Part shown: one piece after another, positions 49,263 to 63,936 of the stretch
Layout: every line of letters begins with the position of its first letter
Position numbering within the stretch: the first letter of the stretch is position 1
Assembly (NCBI GenBank): GCA_029783825.1
Contig: JAREIK010010410.1
Location: 38,303 to 102,302, forward strand
Reading direction: 5' to 3'
Origin: Sapria himalayana
Taxonomy: Eukaryota > Streptophyta > Magnoliopsida > Malpighiales > Rafflesiaceae
DNA: 64,000 bases
The notes under the pieces: model-generated
Database searches by the model: none
The model's input: the letters and a program-made list of their open reading frames with translations, nothing else
Told to the model about the DNA's origin: nothing
Translations under genes and position numbers: made by a program

Positions 49263-50289
49263 TAAATATTGGGTAGAAAATTACAATCGCTAAATCAGTA
49301 GCTAAATTACGGATTTTATAAGCTAGAGAAAATTTGCCGCTATATTATGGATTTTATTAGCTCGAGAAAATCCATCCTTAAATTACAAATTTTATTAGCT
49401 AGGGAAATTTCATCCCTAAACCCGTCATAAAATTAAGGATTTTATTTTCTACGGAAATTCCATCGCTAAATCCATCACTAATATATGGATTTTATTAGCT
49501 AGGGAATATTCGCTCACTAAATCCATAGCTAAAATATAGATTTTATTAGCTAGAGAAAATCCGTCGCTAAATCCATAGCTAAATTACTAATTTTATTAGC
49601 AAGAGAAAATTCGTCGCTAAATCAAAGATTTTATTAGTAAGAGAAAGTCTGTCACTAAATTATGGATTTTATTAGCAAGGGAAAATCCATCACTAAATCC
49701 GTCACTAAATTAAGGATTTTATTAGCAAGGGAAAATCCATCGCTAAATCAGTCGATAAATGAATGATTTTATTAGCAAGAGAAATTTAGTCGCTAAATCC
49801 ATTGCTAAAAATTAGCTAGGAAAAAGCTGTCGTTAGATCCATCACTAATTTCAAGCTTTTATTAGCTATAAATATTCTATCGCAATTTCCATCACTAAAA
49901 TCTCCGCTTTTCTTGAGCAGAAGTTACAAAAATTTTTAATTGTTAATCCTTCGCTAAAATCCCTACTTTTCTTTTATGGAATTTACGAAATTTTTATGTA
50001 GCTAATCAGTCACTAAATTCGTTGCTAAAATCTCCACTTTTCTTTAATGGAATATATAAAAATTTTCCGTCGCTAATTTGTCGCTAAATTCATCACTAAA
50101 TCCCCTGCTTTTCTTTAGTGGAATTTTAGAAAAAATTTCCCTCGCTAATCCATTGCTATTTTTTTCATAATAAAATTATCATTCCCTTGTTTTTCCCGAG
50201 CTAAATAGTTGCAAATTAGCTAGGGATTTATCACTAGCTAAAATTTCGTAGATAAAATTCTCTAGCTAAATCAATATTTTCTCGTAGTG
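49263..50289. repeat. Right subterminal repeats and terminal repeat of CACTA element 2
   Basis: At least eleven imperfect copies of GGATTTTATTAGC(T/A)AGGGAAA followed by (C/T)CGTCGCTAAAT or CCATAGCTAAAT. Spacing alternates between about 37 bp and about 50-56 bp, depending on whether one or two CTAAAT modules are present. After 49800 the unit changes to CTCCGCTTTTCTT versions. The stretch ends in the inverted terminal repeat CTCGTAGTG at 50281-50289. Confidence 0.9.
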
Positions 50290-51625
50290 ATATATATATC
50301 TCTATCTTTCTATATATCTATCTTTATATATATCTATCTCTTTATCTATTTATCTACCTATCATTCTATTTGTCTATATGTCTCACTATTTATTTTTATA
50401 TGTGTCTATATATCTATCTTTTTATCTTTGTGTATTTCTCTATAATTATCAATCTATCTATTTATTCTTATTCTATCTATCTATCTACCTACCTATCTAT
50501 TGATCTTCTATCAATTTTTCTATATATCTATCTTTCTTTTTATGTGTCTACCACTCTATCCATCTATCTATATATCTATTATTCTATCTATATGTCATTC
50601 CATCTATATATCTTTATATCTATCTATTAAACTATAAATCTATCTATTTTTCTATCTATCTATCTATCTATATATCTCTTTGTCTATATGTCTTTCTCTA
50701 TAATTTTATAATTATCTAACTATCTATCTATCCTTTTATCTATTTATCTATATGTCTATATGTGTACTTTTTTATTAATGTATCTATCTATCAATCTCTT
50801 TATTTGTCTATGTTTTCTATCTATTTATTTGTTTAACTATCTATAAATCTATCTATCTATGTGTATATGTGGTTATCTATCTAACTTCCTATCTATATAT
50901 TTGTGTATCTATCTTTCTATATATATGTTTATCTTATATATATCTATCTATCTATATATCTATTTGTGTATCTATCCATCAATCTCTCAATCAATCTATC
51001 AATTTATCTATCTGTTTATATGCCTTTTTGTCATTCTATCTATCTGCCTATCTATCTTTGTATCTATCTATCTTTCTATTGATCTCTCTAACTATCTAAT
51101 TGTCTTTTTTTCAGTCAATTAGTCTATCTATTTTATACCTATCTATTAATCTATCAATATGCATATTTGCCTCTCTATCTATCTATCTATCTAAATTTCT
51201 ATATGGATAACTATTTATCAGTCTATCTGTCAATTTATCTATTTGTTTATCAATCTATTTGTTTATCTTTATATCTTTTTATCTGTCTATTTTTCTATCT
51301 ATTTATCAATCTATCAATCTATCCATCTATCGGACTAACCATCTATTTGTCTATATGTCTATATATTTATCTATCTACCTATATGCCTATCTACTTATTT
51401 GTTTATTTATCTATCTGTCTATCTATTTATCTATCTATCAATCTATCAAGGTGTTAATCTATCTATCTTTCTATATGTCTATATATCTATATATATGTCA
51501 ATCTATCTATATTTCTATCTATATATGTGTCTATCTACCAATCTACCTATCTAGCTATCGGTCTATCTGTCTATTTATTTATCTAACTATTTGTCTATTT
51601 TTCTATCTATCAGAGTATCTATCTA

Positions 51626-51628
<3 letters not shown>

Positions 51629-51658
<30 letters not shown>
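51629..51658. repeat. (GT)n microsatellite
   Basis: About 15 GT units in the array. Confidence 0.95.
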
Positions 51659-51660
<2 letters not shown>

Positions 51661-53566
51661 TTATCAATCAATCAATCAATCTAGCTATATATTTAGTTAT
51701 CTATCAATCTATCAATCTTTATATCTTTTAATACATCTTTCTATTTGTCTTTCTTTCCATCTATCTATCTATGTGTGTATCTATCTTTATGTATACCTAT
51801 CTATCTCTCTATTTTTTTCTCTACATATCTATCTATCTGTCTATCTATTTATTTGTCTAGATGTTTATTTATATTTCTATCTATATATCTATTTGTCAAT
51901 CTATCTGTCAATATTCCATCTAACTATGTGTATTTGTCTTTATGTGTCAATATGTTTTTGTGTATGTGTCTTTGTGTCTAAATATCTTTCTTTTTATATA
52001 TCTAAATATATATATATATATATATATATTTTTTCTATTTATTTATCTATCAATCAATCTATCTATCTAACATTTGTGTATCTTTTTATACATTTATTTG
52101 TATATTTGGATATATGTCTATCTACCTATTTGTTTATCTATCTTTCTATAAATTAGTATATCTATATAATTATTTATCTATATATCTAAATCTTTATATA
52201 TCTTTCTATTTATCTTTTTATCTATATTTGAATTTATTTATCTATATATCTATCTGTCTATCTATATCTCTATATATCTATATGTATATCTATCAATCTA
52301 TCTATTTATCTGTTTATCTATCTATCTTTATGTCTATTTATCTATTTTTCTATCTATCTATCTATCTATTGATCTATATAGCTTTCTATATACATGTCTA
52401 TATTTTTTTATATAGCTTTATATTGATATATAGCTTTCTATTTATCTATCTATCTTTCTACCTATATCGCTTTCTATCTATCTACTTGTTTATCTGTATA
52501 TCTAGCTATCTATCTAACAATCATTGAGTCTATATATGTATTAATCTATCAGTCTTTCTATCTATCTTTATATCTGTTTATCTGTCTATCTGTCTATCAA
52601 TCTATTTATCTGTATATCAGTTTGTTTATCTATTTTCCTATCTATCTATCTATCTATCTTTGTATCTCATTATTTTCATAGCTATCTATGTATCTATTTG
52701 TCTATCTATCTATTTGTTTATCTATTCTTATGTTTGTCTTTATATATTTGTAACTATTTATTAGTATTTTTGTGTGTATATTTGTGTGTATGTGTCTCTT
52801 TGTCTATTTGTCTATATATCAATAGGTCTATCTCTCTATCAATTTATATATATATATATATATCTATATGTATCAATCAATAAATCTATCTTTATATCTA
52901 TCTATCCATATATTTATCTTTCTATATGTTTATTTTTCTATTTATCTATCTGTCTATCTATTTATTCATCAATCTATCTGTTTATCTATATGTCTATGTA
53001 TTTGTATATCTGTCTATCTAGCTATATGTATATTGGTATATCATTCTATTTGCCTATCTATCAATCTATCTTTCTATCGCTATATTTTTCTATCTATCTA
53101 TTTGTCTACCTGTCTATCTATTTATTTGTATATGTATTCTTATGTTTGTCTATCTATCTTTGTATCTTTTTATCAGCCTATTTGTCTAAGTGTTTATGTG
53201 TATATTTGACTTTTTATCTTTGTGTCTAAGTGTTTATCTCTGTATCTTTTTATATATCAATCTATCTATTTATCTAACTATCTATTTATCTAACTATCTA
53301 TTTATCTTTTTGTCTATCTATTTTTTTATATTTCTATCTATCTATTTATCTATCTAACTATATTTATCAGTATCTAACTATCTATCTATTTATCTATTTA
53401 TCTATCTATCTATCTATCTATCCATCTATTAGTCTATTTGTTTGTCTATCTATGAATCTGACAATTTTTCTATCTTTTTATCTATCTATCTATTAATTTA
53501 TCTATCTGCTATCTATTTATCTATCTATCTATCTGTTTGTCTGTCTATATGTCTATCTATGTATAA

Positions 53567-53597
<31 letters not shown>

Positions 53598-55678
53598 GTT
53601 TTCTAGTTGTCTTTTAGTCTATCACTATAATTATATATTTGTTAATTTGGCTATCTATCTTTCTATAAATATATATATTTGTCTATCTATCTATCTATCT
53701 ATTTATCTATCTATATATCTATCGATATTCCTATCGATCTATCTATTTATTTGTCTATTTATCTATTTTAGGTCTATCTGTCTATCTATCAATTTGTCTA
53801 TTTTTTATTATTCTATCTGTCTATATGTCTATCAGTCTATCAATCTATCAGTGTATCAATCTTTCACTCTTTCTGTCTAACTATCTTTCTATTTATCGAT
53901 CTAGATACCTAACATCTATTTATATTTCAATCTATTTGTCTATCATCTATCTATCTATATTTCGACATGTTTATCTATCTTTAATCTAAATGTTATAATT
54001 GTATGAATCTATATATGTAACTATCTAACTATCTATCTTTCTATCTATATCTATATGACTATCTAACATGTATTTGTTTATCTGTGTATCATTCAATCTA
54101 TCTATCGATCTTTATATCTATCTATCTATATCTATATCTATCTATCTATCTGTCTGCCTGTCTGTCTATCTAAATATCTATTTTTCTATATGTCTATCTG
54201 TCAATCTTTATATCTATCATCAACCTATCTATATTTCTATTTATCTAACAATTTATTTATGTGTCTATCTGTCAAAATGTCAATCAATCAATCAATCTAT
54301 TAGTTTATATATCTATCTATCTTTCTATCTATTTGTCTACCTACCTATCTATCTATCTATCTAACTATCTATCTTTTTATCTATCTAGAAATCTATTTAT
54401 CTACCTGCCTATTTATTTGACTATCTATTTATTTGTCTATCTATCTATGTGTCTATATGTTTATTTATATATTTGTCTATCTGACTATCTATTTATGTAT
54501 TTATGTGTTTGTGTCTATCTATCGATCATTCTATATTTCTATCTAACTATATATATAAATATTTGTCTATTTATCTGTCTATCTGTATATCTATCAATCT
54601 GTATTTCTATTATTATGCCTATCTATTTGTCTGACTATCTTTTAATCTTCTATTTTTCTAATTATCTATCTGTCAATCTATGTATCTGAAAATCTGTCTA
54701 TCTGTCTTTCTGTCTATCTATTAATCTATACATACATACATACATATATATGTCTATATATCTCTCTATCTATCAATTTATTTATCTATCTATATATCTA
54801 TGTATCTATATATCTGTCTTCTTTGTATTTGGCTAATTATCTATTTTGTCTCTCTATATATCTTTTTATTTGTCAATCTTTATATCTGGCTATGTATATG
54901 TCTATCTATATATCACTCTATCTATCGATCAATCTATCTATTTGTGTATCTATATATCTGTCTATCTATCTATCTAACTATATTTCTGTCTATCTATCTA
55001 TCTAAATATTAATCTATATGTATATCAATCTATCTATTTGGATATCATACTAAGACTTTATATGTCAATCTATCTTTCTATGGGTCTGGTCTTGTAACTA
55101 TCTATCTTTCTATCTATTTATCTCTCTATTTATCAGTATATCAATCTCTATATCAGTCTATCTATATGTTTATCTATCTATCTGTATATCTATGAATCAT
55201 GCTATCTATATGTCTATCTATCTATTTATCTATATATCTATCTATCAGTATATATGTTTATCTATCTATGTATCTATCTGTATATCTATCTATTTATCTA
55301 TATGTCTATCTATCAATTTTTCAAGGTGTCTATGTATCTATTTATTTATCAATATACCTATCTATCTGCCTATCTATTTGTCTATGAATCAATCAATCTA
55401 TCTGTCTACCTATCTATATGTCTATCTATCAATATATCTATCTATCTATCAATTTATCTATCTATAAATTATCTAACTGTCAATCAATCTATCTATATAT
55501 ATGTGTTTCTATGTGTCTATCTATTTTAAATGATTCTAACTCTTTATTTGTCTATCTATTTATCTATATTTTATCTATCAATCCATCTATATTTTTATCA
55601 GTCTATTTGTTAATCTGTCAATATGTCTATTTGTTAATCTATCTATCTATCTCTGTATCTATCTAACTATATAATAGT

Positions 55679-55684
<6 letters not shown>

Positions 55685-55729
<45 letters not shown>
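55685..55729. repeat. (TA)n microsatellite
   Basis: About 22 TA units in the array. Confidence 0.95.
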
Positions 55730-55730
<1 letters not shown>

Positions 55731-56442
55731 ATTTGTCTCTCTTTATTTTGTATCTTTATCTATCTAGATCTATATCTATCTATCTATTTCTATATCTATT
55801 TATTTGACTATGTATCTATCAGCATATCTCTCTATTTGTCTATTTGACTAATTGTAAATATGTATATGTTCTTATATATCAAAATGTCTATATATCTATA
55901 GTTCTCTTTGTATATCTATCTAATTGTCAATCTATGTATCTGTCTATTTGCATATCCATCTATCTGGCTATGTGACTATCTTTGTATATGACTATCTATT
56001 TATTTGTCTATCTGTCTATTTACTTATCTATCTATGTGTCTATCGATCTATCTATCTATCTATCTGTTTATCTATCTATCTGTATGTCTATCACTTTATC
56101 TATCTATATATCACTCTATCTATCTATCTATTTATATTCTATCTGTCTATTTGTCTATTTGTCTATCTACTATGTGTCTATCTTTCTATCTATCTATTTT
56201 TTATCTATCTATCTGTCTATCTCTCTATCTATGTATATATCTATATTTCTACCTATCTATATATCTATTTATCTATTTTTCTTTCTATATGTCGATCTGT
56301 AAATCTATCTATATTTATTTCAATTTTATGTATTTTTGTTTGTCTATCTCTCTATGTTTCTATTTGTCTACTTTTCTATATGTCTATCTATCAATCGATC
56401 TATCTATCTTTCTGGTTATCTATCTATCTGTCTATCTTTCAA

Positions 56443-56479
<37 letters not shown>

Positions 56480-56768
56480 TTCTCTCTATCTCTCTATCAA
56501 TCTATCTCTCTATCTATCTAATTATCAATTTGTCTATCTAACTTTCTATTTTTGTATCTTTTTATATTGCTACCTACCTATCTATCTATCTATATATCTA
56601 TCTATCTTTATTTCTTTCTATATATCAATCTTTCTGTATTTCTATATACTTGTATATATGTCTATCTATCATTCTAGCTATCTAGCTATATGTTTATATA
56701 TCTTTCTTTGTGTTTAAGTCTCTATCTATTTATATGCATATCACATTATATATCTAACTATCTATTTA

Positions 56769-56814
<46 letters not shown>

Positions 56815-56940
56815 ATATTTTTGTCAACCTATCTATCTATCAATATATATATATATGTGTGTGTGTGTATCTATCTGCATATCTCTCTATTTTTATATCT
56901 ATCGATTTAAATATCTATTGGTCTATCTATTTATTTATCT

Positions 56941-56982
<42 letters not shown>

Positions 56983-58415
56983 ATCTATCTATCTATAAAT
57001 TTATTTATCTACCTATCTATCTATCTATTTGTCTATCTATTTATCTATCTATCTATCTAGCTATCTATATATCTATCTGTTTAATTTTCTAACTATCATT
57101 CTATCAAATTAAGTAACTATCTTTCTATCTATCACTATATAATACAATCTTTCTATCTATCTATGTGTTTATTAGTGTATCTATCGATATGTCTATATGT
57201 CTATCTATCTATTAGTCAATTAGCCTATCAATCTATCAGTCTATTTGTTTATCTTTCTTTCTATCTATTTATTAAAATATCTAACAATCTATTTATCTTT
57301 ATATCTATTTTTCTATCATCTATCTGTCTATCCATCTACATTTGTATCTATCTATTTGACTATTTTTTTATTTACCTATCTATCATTCAAAATATATATT
57401 TTTATCTAAATGTCTATATGCAGATCAATCTAACCATATAACTATTTAACTATATATATTTCTATCTAACTAACTATTGATCTAACTAACTAACTATCGA
57501 TCTAACTAACTAACTATCTTTCTATCTTTCAGTTAATCAATCTATCTATATATCTGCCGATCTATTAATCTATCTATCTATCTATTAATTTGACTATGTA
57601 TCTATCTATCTATCTTTCTTCTACCTATCTATATATTTTCCAATCTATGTGTCTATCTGACTATCTGTTTATCTAAATATATGTATATTTGTCTATCTAT
57701 TTATCTATTTATCTAATTATCTATCTATCTATAGACATGTCGATCAATATATCTATTTAATTACCTATCTGCCTATCTATATATTTGTTTATCAACTATC
57801 TATCTATTTATCTCTGTATCTATCAAACAATCTATCTATTTATTTGTCTATCTATCTATTTAAATGTCTATCATATATATGTTTATCAACTTATCTTCCT
57901 ATAAACCTATCTGTCTATATGTCTATTTGTCTTCCTGACAATTTGTCTATCTATCAACCTATTTATCAATTTGTCTAACTATCCATTTGTCTATCTATCT
58001 ATCTATCTATTTATATATCTATCTATCTATCTATATCTTTTATCTATCTGCTTTTCTTTCAATCTATCTATCATTATTTCTATCTGTCTATATGTATAGC
58101 TATCTATCTCTCTATTTTCCTATCTATCTATTTATTTATCTCTTTTCCTATATGTCTATTATCTTTCATTATACAATTCTATTTGTATATCCGTCTATCT
58201 GTCAATATGTCTATATGTCTATGTGTTTAGATATATATGTGTTTATGTGTTTAAATGCAAATCTTTTTATAAATCTATCAATCTATATAACTATTTATCT
58301 ATTTATTTAGCTATTTTCAATAAATAAAACAATCCATCTATCTATCAGTCTATCAAATTATTTGTATATCTTTTTAGAACGCAATTTGAATATTTGGGTA
58401 TTGATTTATTTGCCT

Positions 58416-58419
<4 letters not shown>

Positions 58420-58464
<45 letters not shown>
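58420..58464. repeat. (TA)n microsatellite
   Basis: About 22 TA units in the array. Confidence 0.95.
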
Positions 58465-58467
<3 letters not shown>

Positions 58468-61400
58468 TCTATCTATATATGTATATATGTATATATGTAT
58501 ATATCTATATATCTATATATTTATCTATCAGTCTAATATCTTTCTATTTATATATCTATTTGTCTATATATCTAAATATATATCTATCTCTCTATCTATC
58601 TATATGTTTATCTATCTACATGTCTATATATCTATCTAACTGTCTATCTATTTGTCTATCTATCTATCTATCTATATGTCAATTAGTTTATCTAAATATC
58701 TATAAATATAACTTTTTGTATATATATCTATCTATCTATATAGCTTTTTATCTACTTAACTATCTATCTGTATATCTAGATATCTATCTAACTATCTAAA
58801 TGTCTAATGATATATCAGTCTATTAGTTTATCTATCTATCTTTTTTTCTTATCAGCATATCTATATATTTATCTATCTATATATTAGTCTATCTATATAT
58901 TAGTCTATCTATCTATATATTAGTCTATCCCTCTAATTTCCTATCTATCTATCTTTCTATTTCTTTATTTTCATATCAATCTATCTTTCTATCTGTCTAT
59001 CTATCTATTTGAATATCTATTCTTATGTTTGTCTGTCTATCTTTGTATTTATCAAAAAGTTTATTTGTTTATGACTTTATGTGTCTTTTTGTTTATTTAT
59101 ATATTTGTTTATCTATCTATCTATCTTTTTATTTATCTATATAACTATCTCTATATATTTTTATCTATCTATCTAACTAACTAACTATCTATCTATCTAT
59201 TTATCTAATTGCATATCTATCTAACTATCTATTTATTTATCTATCTATTTATTTATCTGTCTATTTGTCTATCTATCTATATGTCTATTTATCTATCTGA
59301 TTATCTATCTATCTATAGATATTTTTATCTACCTATTTGCTATCTATCTATCTATCTAACTATAAGTCTATTTCTATCTATCTATCTATTTATTTGCCTA
59401 TCTATTTATCTTTCTATCTGTCAATCTATATATGTGTCTATATATCTATATATCCATTTCTATTTCTATCTATCAGTCTGGCTTTCTATCTTTCTATCTA
59501 TCTATTTGTCTATCTATCTATCTTTTATATATCTATCTATCTATCTATTTATGTATCTATCTATTTATCTATCTATCTATTTGTCTATCTATTTATCTGT
59601 CTATGTATCTAGATCTTTATTTATCAATCTATATATTTATCTATATATATAATTATCTATTTGTTTATCTATCTGTCTATTTGTCTTTCTGTCTATATGT
59701 TTATCTGGCTATATTTGTATATTTTTATATATCTATATCTCTATTTGTCTATATGGCTATCTATCTATATATTTATTTGTATTTATATCTATCTATGGTA
59801 TGTATATCTATCTATCTATCTGTCTGTCTATCTATTTTTTTTCTATTAGTCTATTTGTCTATCTAGCTATCTATCTCTCTATATATTTGTCTATCTAAAA
59901 ATATGTCCATCTTTCTATCTATAAATACATCTACCTATTTATCTATATATCTATCTATCTATCTCTATGTCTATCTTTTTATATATCTATCTATTTATCT
60001 AAATATCCATCTGTCTATCTATCTATCTAACTATATAGTTGTCTATCTATCTATCTGTATATCAAGCTATCTATATATTTGGATATATATTTTATCTATC
60101 TATCTATCAGTCTACAATGAATCTATCTATATTTCTATCTATCTATCTGTTTATCTATCTATGCATCCATCATTATATTTGTCTATCTCTCTATTTGTCT
60201 ATCTATCTATCTATCTATCTATCTAACTGTCTCTCTCTATATTTTACAATCTATCAATATTCAATCTGTCTATCTAACTATTTATCTGTCTATGTGTTTA
60301 TGTTTCTATTTGTCTATGTGTCTATCTATCAATCTTCCTATCTATTAGTCTATCTATCTATCTATCAGTCTATCTATCTATTTTACTATCTATCTATCTA
60401 TATAACTATCTAACTATCTTTCTAATTGTATATATATCTATCTGTCTATATATTTATTGGCTTTTTATGTATTAGTCTATATTTTACTCTATATATATAT
60501 CTATGTGTCTATTGATCTATCTATCTTTTTGTATATCTATCTATATGTATATCTTCCTATTTCTGATCTATTAATATGTTTATTTATCTATCTGTCTATT
60601 AATCTATTTGACTATCTATCTATCTATCTCTATATATATCTACCTATCTATTTATCTACCTATCGATCTATTTATATATCTATGTATCTCTCTATCTATT
60701 TATTTGTCTATATATCAATCTATCTATATGACAATCTTGCTATATGTCTATCTATCTATATGTCTATGTATATATCTATGTGTATATTTATCTATCTATC
60801 TATTTATCTATCTATATATCTATCTATATATTTTCTATATATCTATTTTCTATCTATATATCTATCTATCTATTTTTTAATCAATCTCTCTATCTATCTA
60901 TCGAACAATATATCAGTCTATCTATTTATCTATTTGCCTATTTATCTTACTATATATCTATCAATCTATCTATTTGTACATTTATATATCTTTCTATCTA
61001 TCTATTATTTATATGTCTATCAATTTTTCTATGAATTTGTCTATCAATCTATTTATCAACCTGTAAATCAATCAATCTATTTATCTATCTATCTCTTTAT
61101 CTATATGTCTATTAATCTGTATATCAAACAATCTATCTATCTATCTGTCTATCTATGTATCTATTAATCTATCTATCAATCAATCAATCTATCTATCTAT
61201 CTATCGATCTATCTATCTATCTATTTAACTAATTGTCTATCTATCTTTCTATATATCTATCTAACTAATTATCTATCTATCAGTCACTCTATCTATATAT
61301 TTGTCTGTCTATCTATCTATTTTTCTATCTATCTATCTATCTGATATATCAAACAACTGACTAATGATCTGTTTATCAAATTGTTTATCTATCTGTAAAT

Positions 61401-63424
61401 CTATATTTCTATCTATCAAAATATTTATATTTCTATTTATCTTTCAATCTTTTTTCTATATGGTAGTATATTGTTTATCTATCTATCATCTATCTATCTT
61501 TCTATCTTCTACCAATTTGCCTCTCTATGTCTGTCAATCTATTATCTATTGTCTATCTATTTATATTATCAGAATATCTTTCTGTCTATTTGTCTATCTT
61601 TGTGTAATGTCTATCTATCTATTTGTATATCCATTTACCTATCTATCTTTCTTTCTTTCGATTTATCTATCTGTCATCTATCTTTCATATATATGTCTAT
61701 CTATCTATCTATCTATCTATCTAGCTTTCGTTCTTTTTTTCTTTCTATCTATTTGACTATCTATTTGCCTACATATCTATATATTTATTTGGCTATCTTG
61801 TCTATGCCTATATGTCAATAATTTTATTTTTTTGTGTTAATCTATTTATTTATCTTTTTAACTATTTAGATGTCTATGAATGTATCTATCTATATTTATT
61901 TCTCTCTATTTGTCTTTATATCTATCTATTGTCAAAATATATACTTACTATCTGTCTAAATATATATCTATCTATTTATCTATCTATCTATTTTTGTTCT
62001 ATATATAATCTATCTATCTATTGTCTATCAATCTATCTATCAATTTGTCCATTTGTTTATCTAGCTATCAATCTATTTCACTGTCTATCAATCTATTAAT
62101 TTATATACCTATCTATCTCTCTATCTATATATTTATCTATAATTATGCCTATCTCCTATCAGCCAATCTTTCTATCACTATATTTATCTATTTTTCTATG
62201 TGTGTGTGTGTGTATCTATCTATCCATCTACCTATCTATCTATTTAACTATCTATATAGTTGTCTATCTATATATTTGTATATTTATCTATCTAGTTATA
62301 TTACTATCTATTTATCTATCTATCAGTCTATCTTTGTAAGTGTCTATCTATCTATATATTAATCTATCTATCTATAATTTCTCTCTCACTATTCGCCTAT
62401 TTATCTATCTATCAATTTGTCTGTCTATCATTCTATTTGCCTATCTATCAATATAGTTTTCTGTTATTCTGTCTATCTAACTATTTGTCAATCTTTTCTT
62501 CTATTTGTCTTATATCATTGTATCTATTTATATATTAATTTGTTTATCTATCTATGTATTTATATGTCTATTTATATATATGTCTATCTATCTATCTCCA
62601 TATCTATCTATCTATCTATCTATCTGTCTGTATATCTATTTTCTTATCTATTTGTTTATCTTTATATCTATTGTCTAATTATCTATTTATCTATCTTTCT
62701 TACTTTCTATCTTTCTATTTGTATATCTATCTATTTGTCTAAAAGTTTATTTGGCTATCTTTGTATGAATATATTTGTCTATCTCTCTATCTATCTCCAT
62801 GTCATCTATCTATCTCTAGCTATCTATCCGCTATCTATTATCTATCTATCTATTTAGTTGCAATGTATCTATATGTATATCTTTCTATATGTCTATCTTC
62901 CAATCTATCTATCTATTGTCTATCTATCTTTCTACCTATATTAAAATCTAACTATCTATATATATGTCTATATGTCTATCTCTTTATATATCTAAGTGTC
63001 TATATATCTGTTTGTATTTCTTCTATCTATCTTTTTATTTGTCTATCTAACAAACTATCTGTCTATCTATATATCAATCCATCTATGTATCTATATATTT
63101 TAGATCTATTTATATGTCATTATGTTTATCTGTCTATCTATCTATCAATCTATTTGCATATTTTCTTATCTACCGATCAATATATTTATTTGTATAACAA
63201 TATACGTCTCTATCTATCTTTTATTTTTATGTCTTTCAATTTTTCTATCAATTTTCCTATTAATCTGTCTATTAATTTGTATATCAATCATTTAATCTAT
63301 CTATTTATGTGTTAATCTATCTATCTATTTGTCTATTCATCTATCTATTTATCTAACTTCTAACAATATATCTATCAATATGTCTATCAGTGTGTGTGTA
63401 TAGATAGATATATATAATATATGT

Positions 63425-63448
63425 CTGTGTGTGTGTGTGTGTGTGTGT
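63425..63448. repeat. (GT)n microsatellite
   Basis: About 12 GT units. Just upstream, near 63402-63412, the array flips to GATA on the plus strand (ATAGATAGATA), a rare inverted patch. Confidence 0.9.
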
Positions 63449-63863
63449 ATGTCTATCTTTCTATTTATCTATATGTCTATATATTTTTCTATCTATATCT
63501 CTATCTATCTATCTATCTATATATTTTCTATCTATCAATCTTTCTATTTCTATCTATTTATCTATCTATCTTTTTTTCTATCTATCAAACTATCTGTCTA
63601 TCTATCCACATATCTATAAATCTATCTATCTATTTATCCATCTATCCATCCTCTATTTATACATCGATTAATTCTTCTATATATCCATCCATCTATCGAT
63701 ATATATCTATCCATCTATCTACCCATCTATTTATCCATCAATCTATATATCTTCTATACATGTATCTATTCATCTATCCATCTTTCAATTTTCCATCTAT
63801 CTGTCTATTTATCCATAAATCTATCCATCTATCTATTTGACTATCTATCTATCAATATATCAA

Positions 63864-63867
<4 letters not shown>

Positions 63868-63913
<46 letters not shown>

Positions 63914-63936
63914 ATATTATATATATATATATATAT
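63868..63936. repeat. Interrupted (TA)n microsatellite
   Basis: A roughly 68-bp TA tract with two TTA phase slips. Confidence 0.9.

Larger units (their letters stand above)
33844..50289 (-). mobile_element. CACTA transposon, element 2, about 16.4 kb
   Basis: The right end is a clear inverted CACTA terminus: minus-strand CACTACGAGAAAATATTG starting at 50289, followed inward by about 1 kb of TTAGC-rich subterminal repeats. The left end shows the matching repeat type (TTAGC, CTAGCTAAAT, AGCGACGG; 33844-34130), but the terminal CACTA is not present; the best candidate reads TTAGCAACAGAAAAAT at 33844-33859. No target duplication is certain. Two minus-strand gene relics lie inside: TNP2-like (43340-39639) and TNPA-like (39504 to about 37600). 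The inverted-repeat sequence differs from element 1, so this is a different subfamily. Confidence 0.85.
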
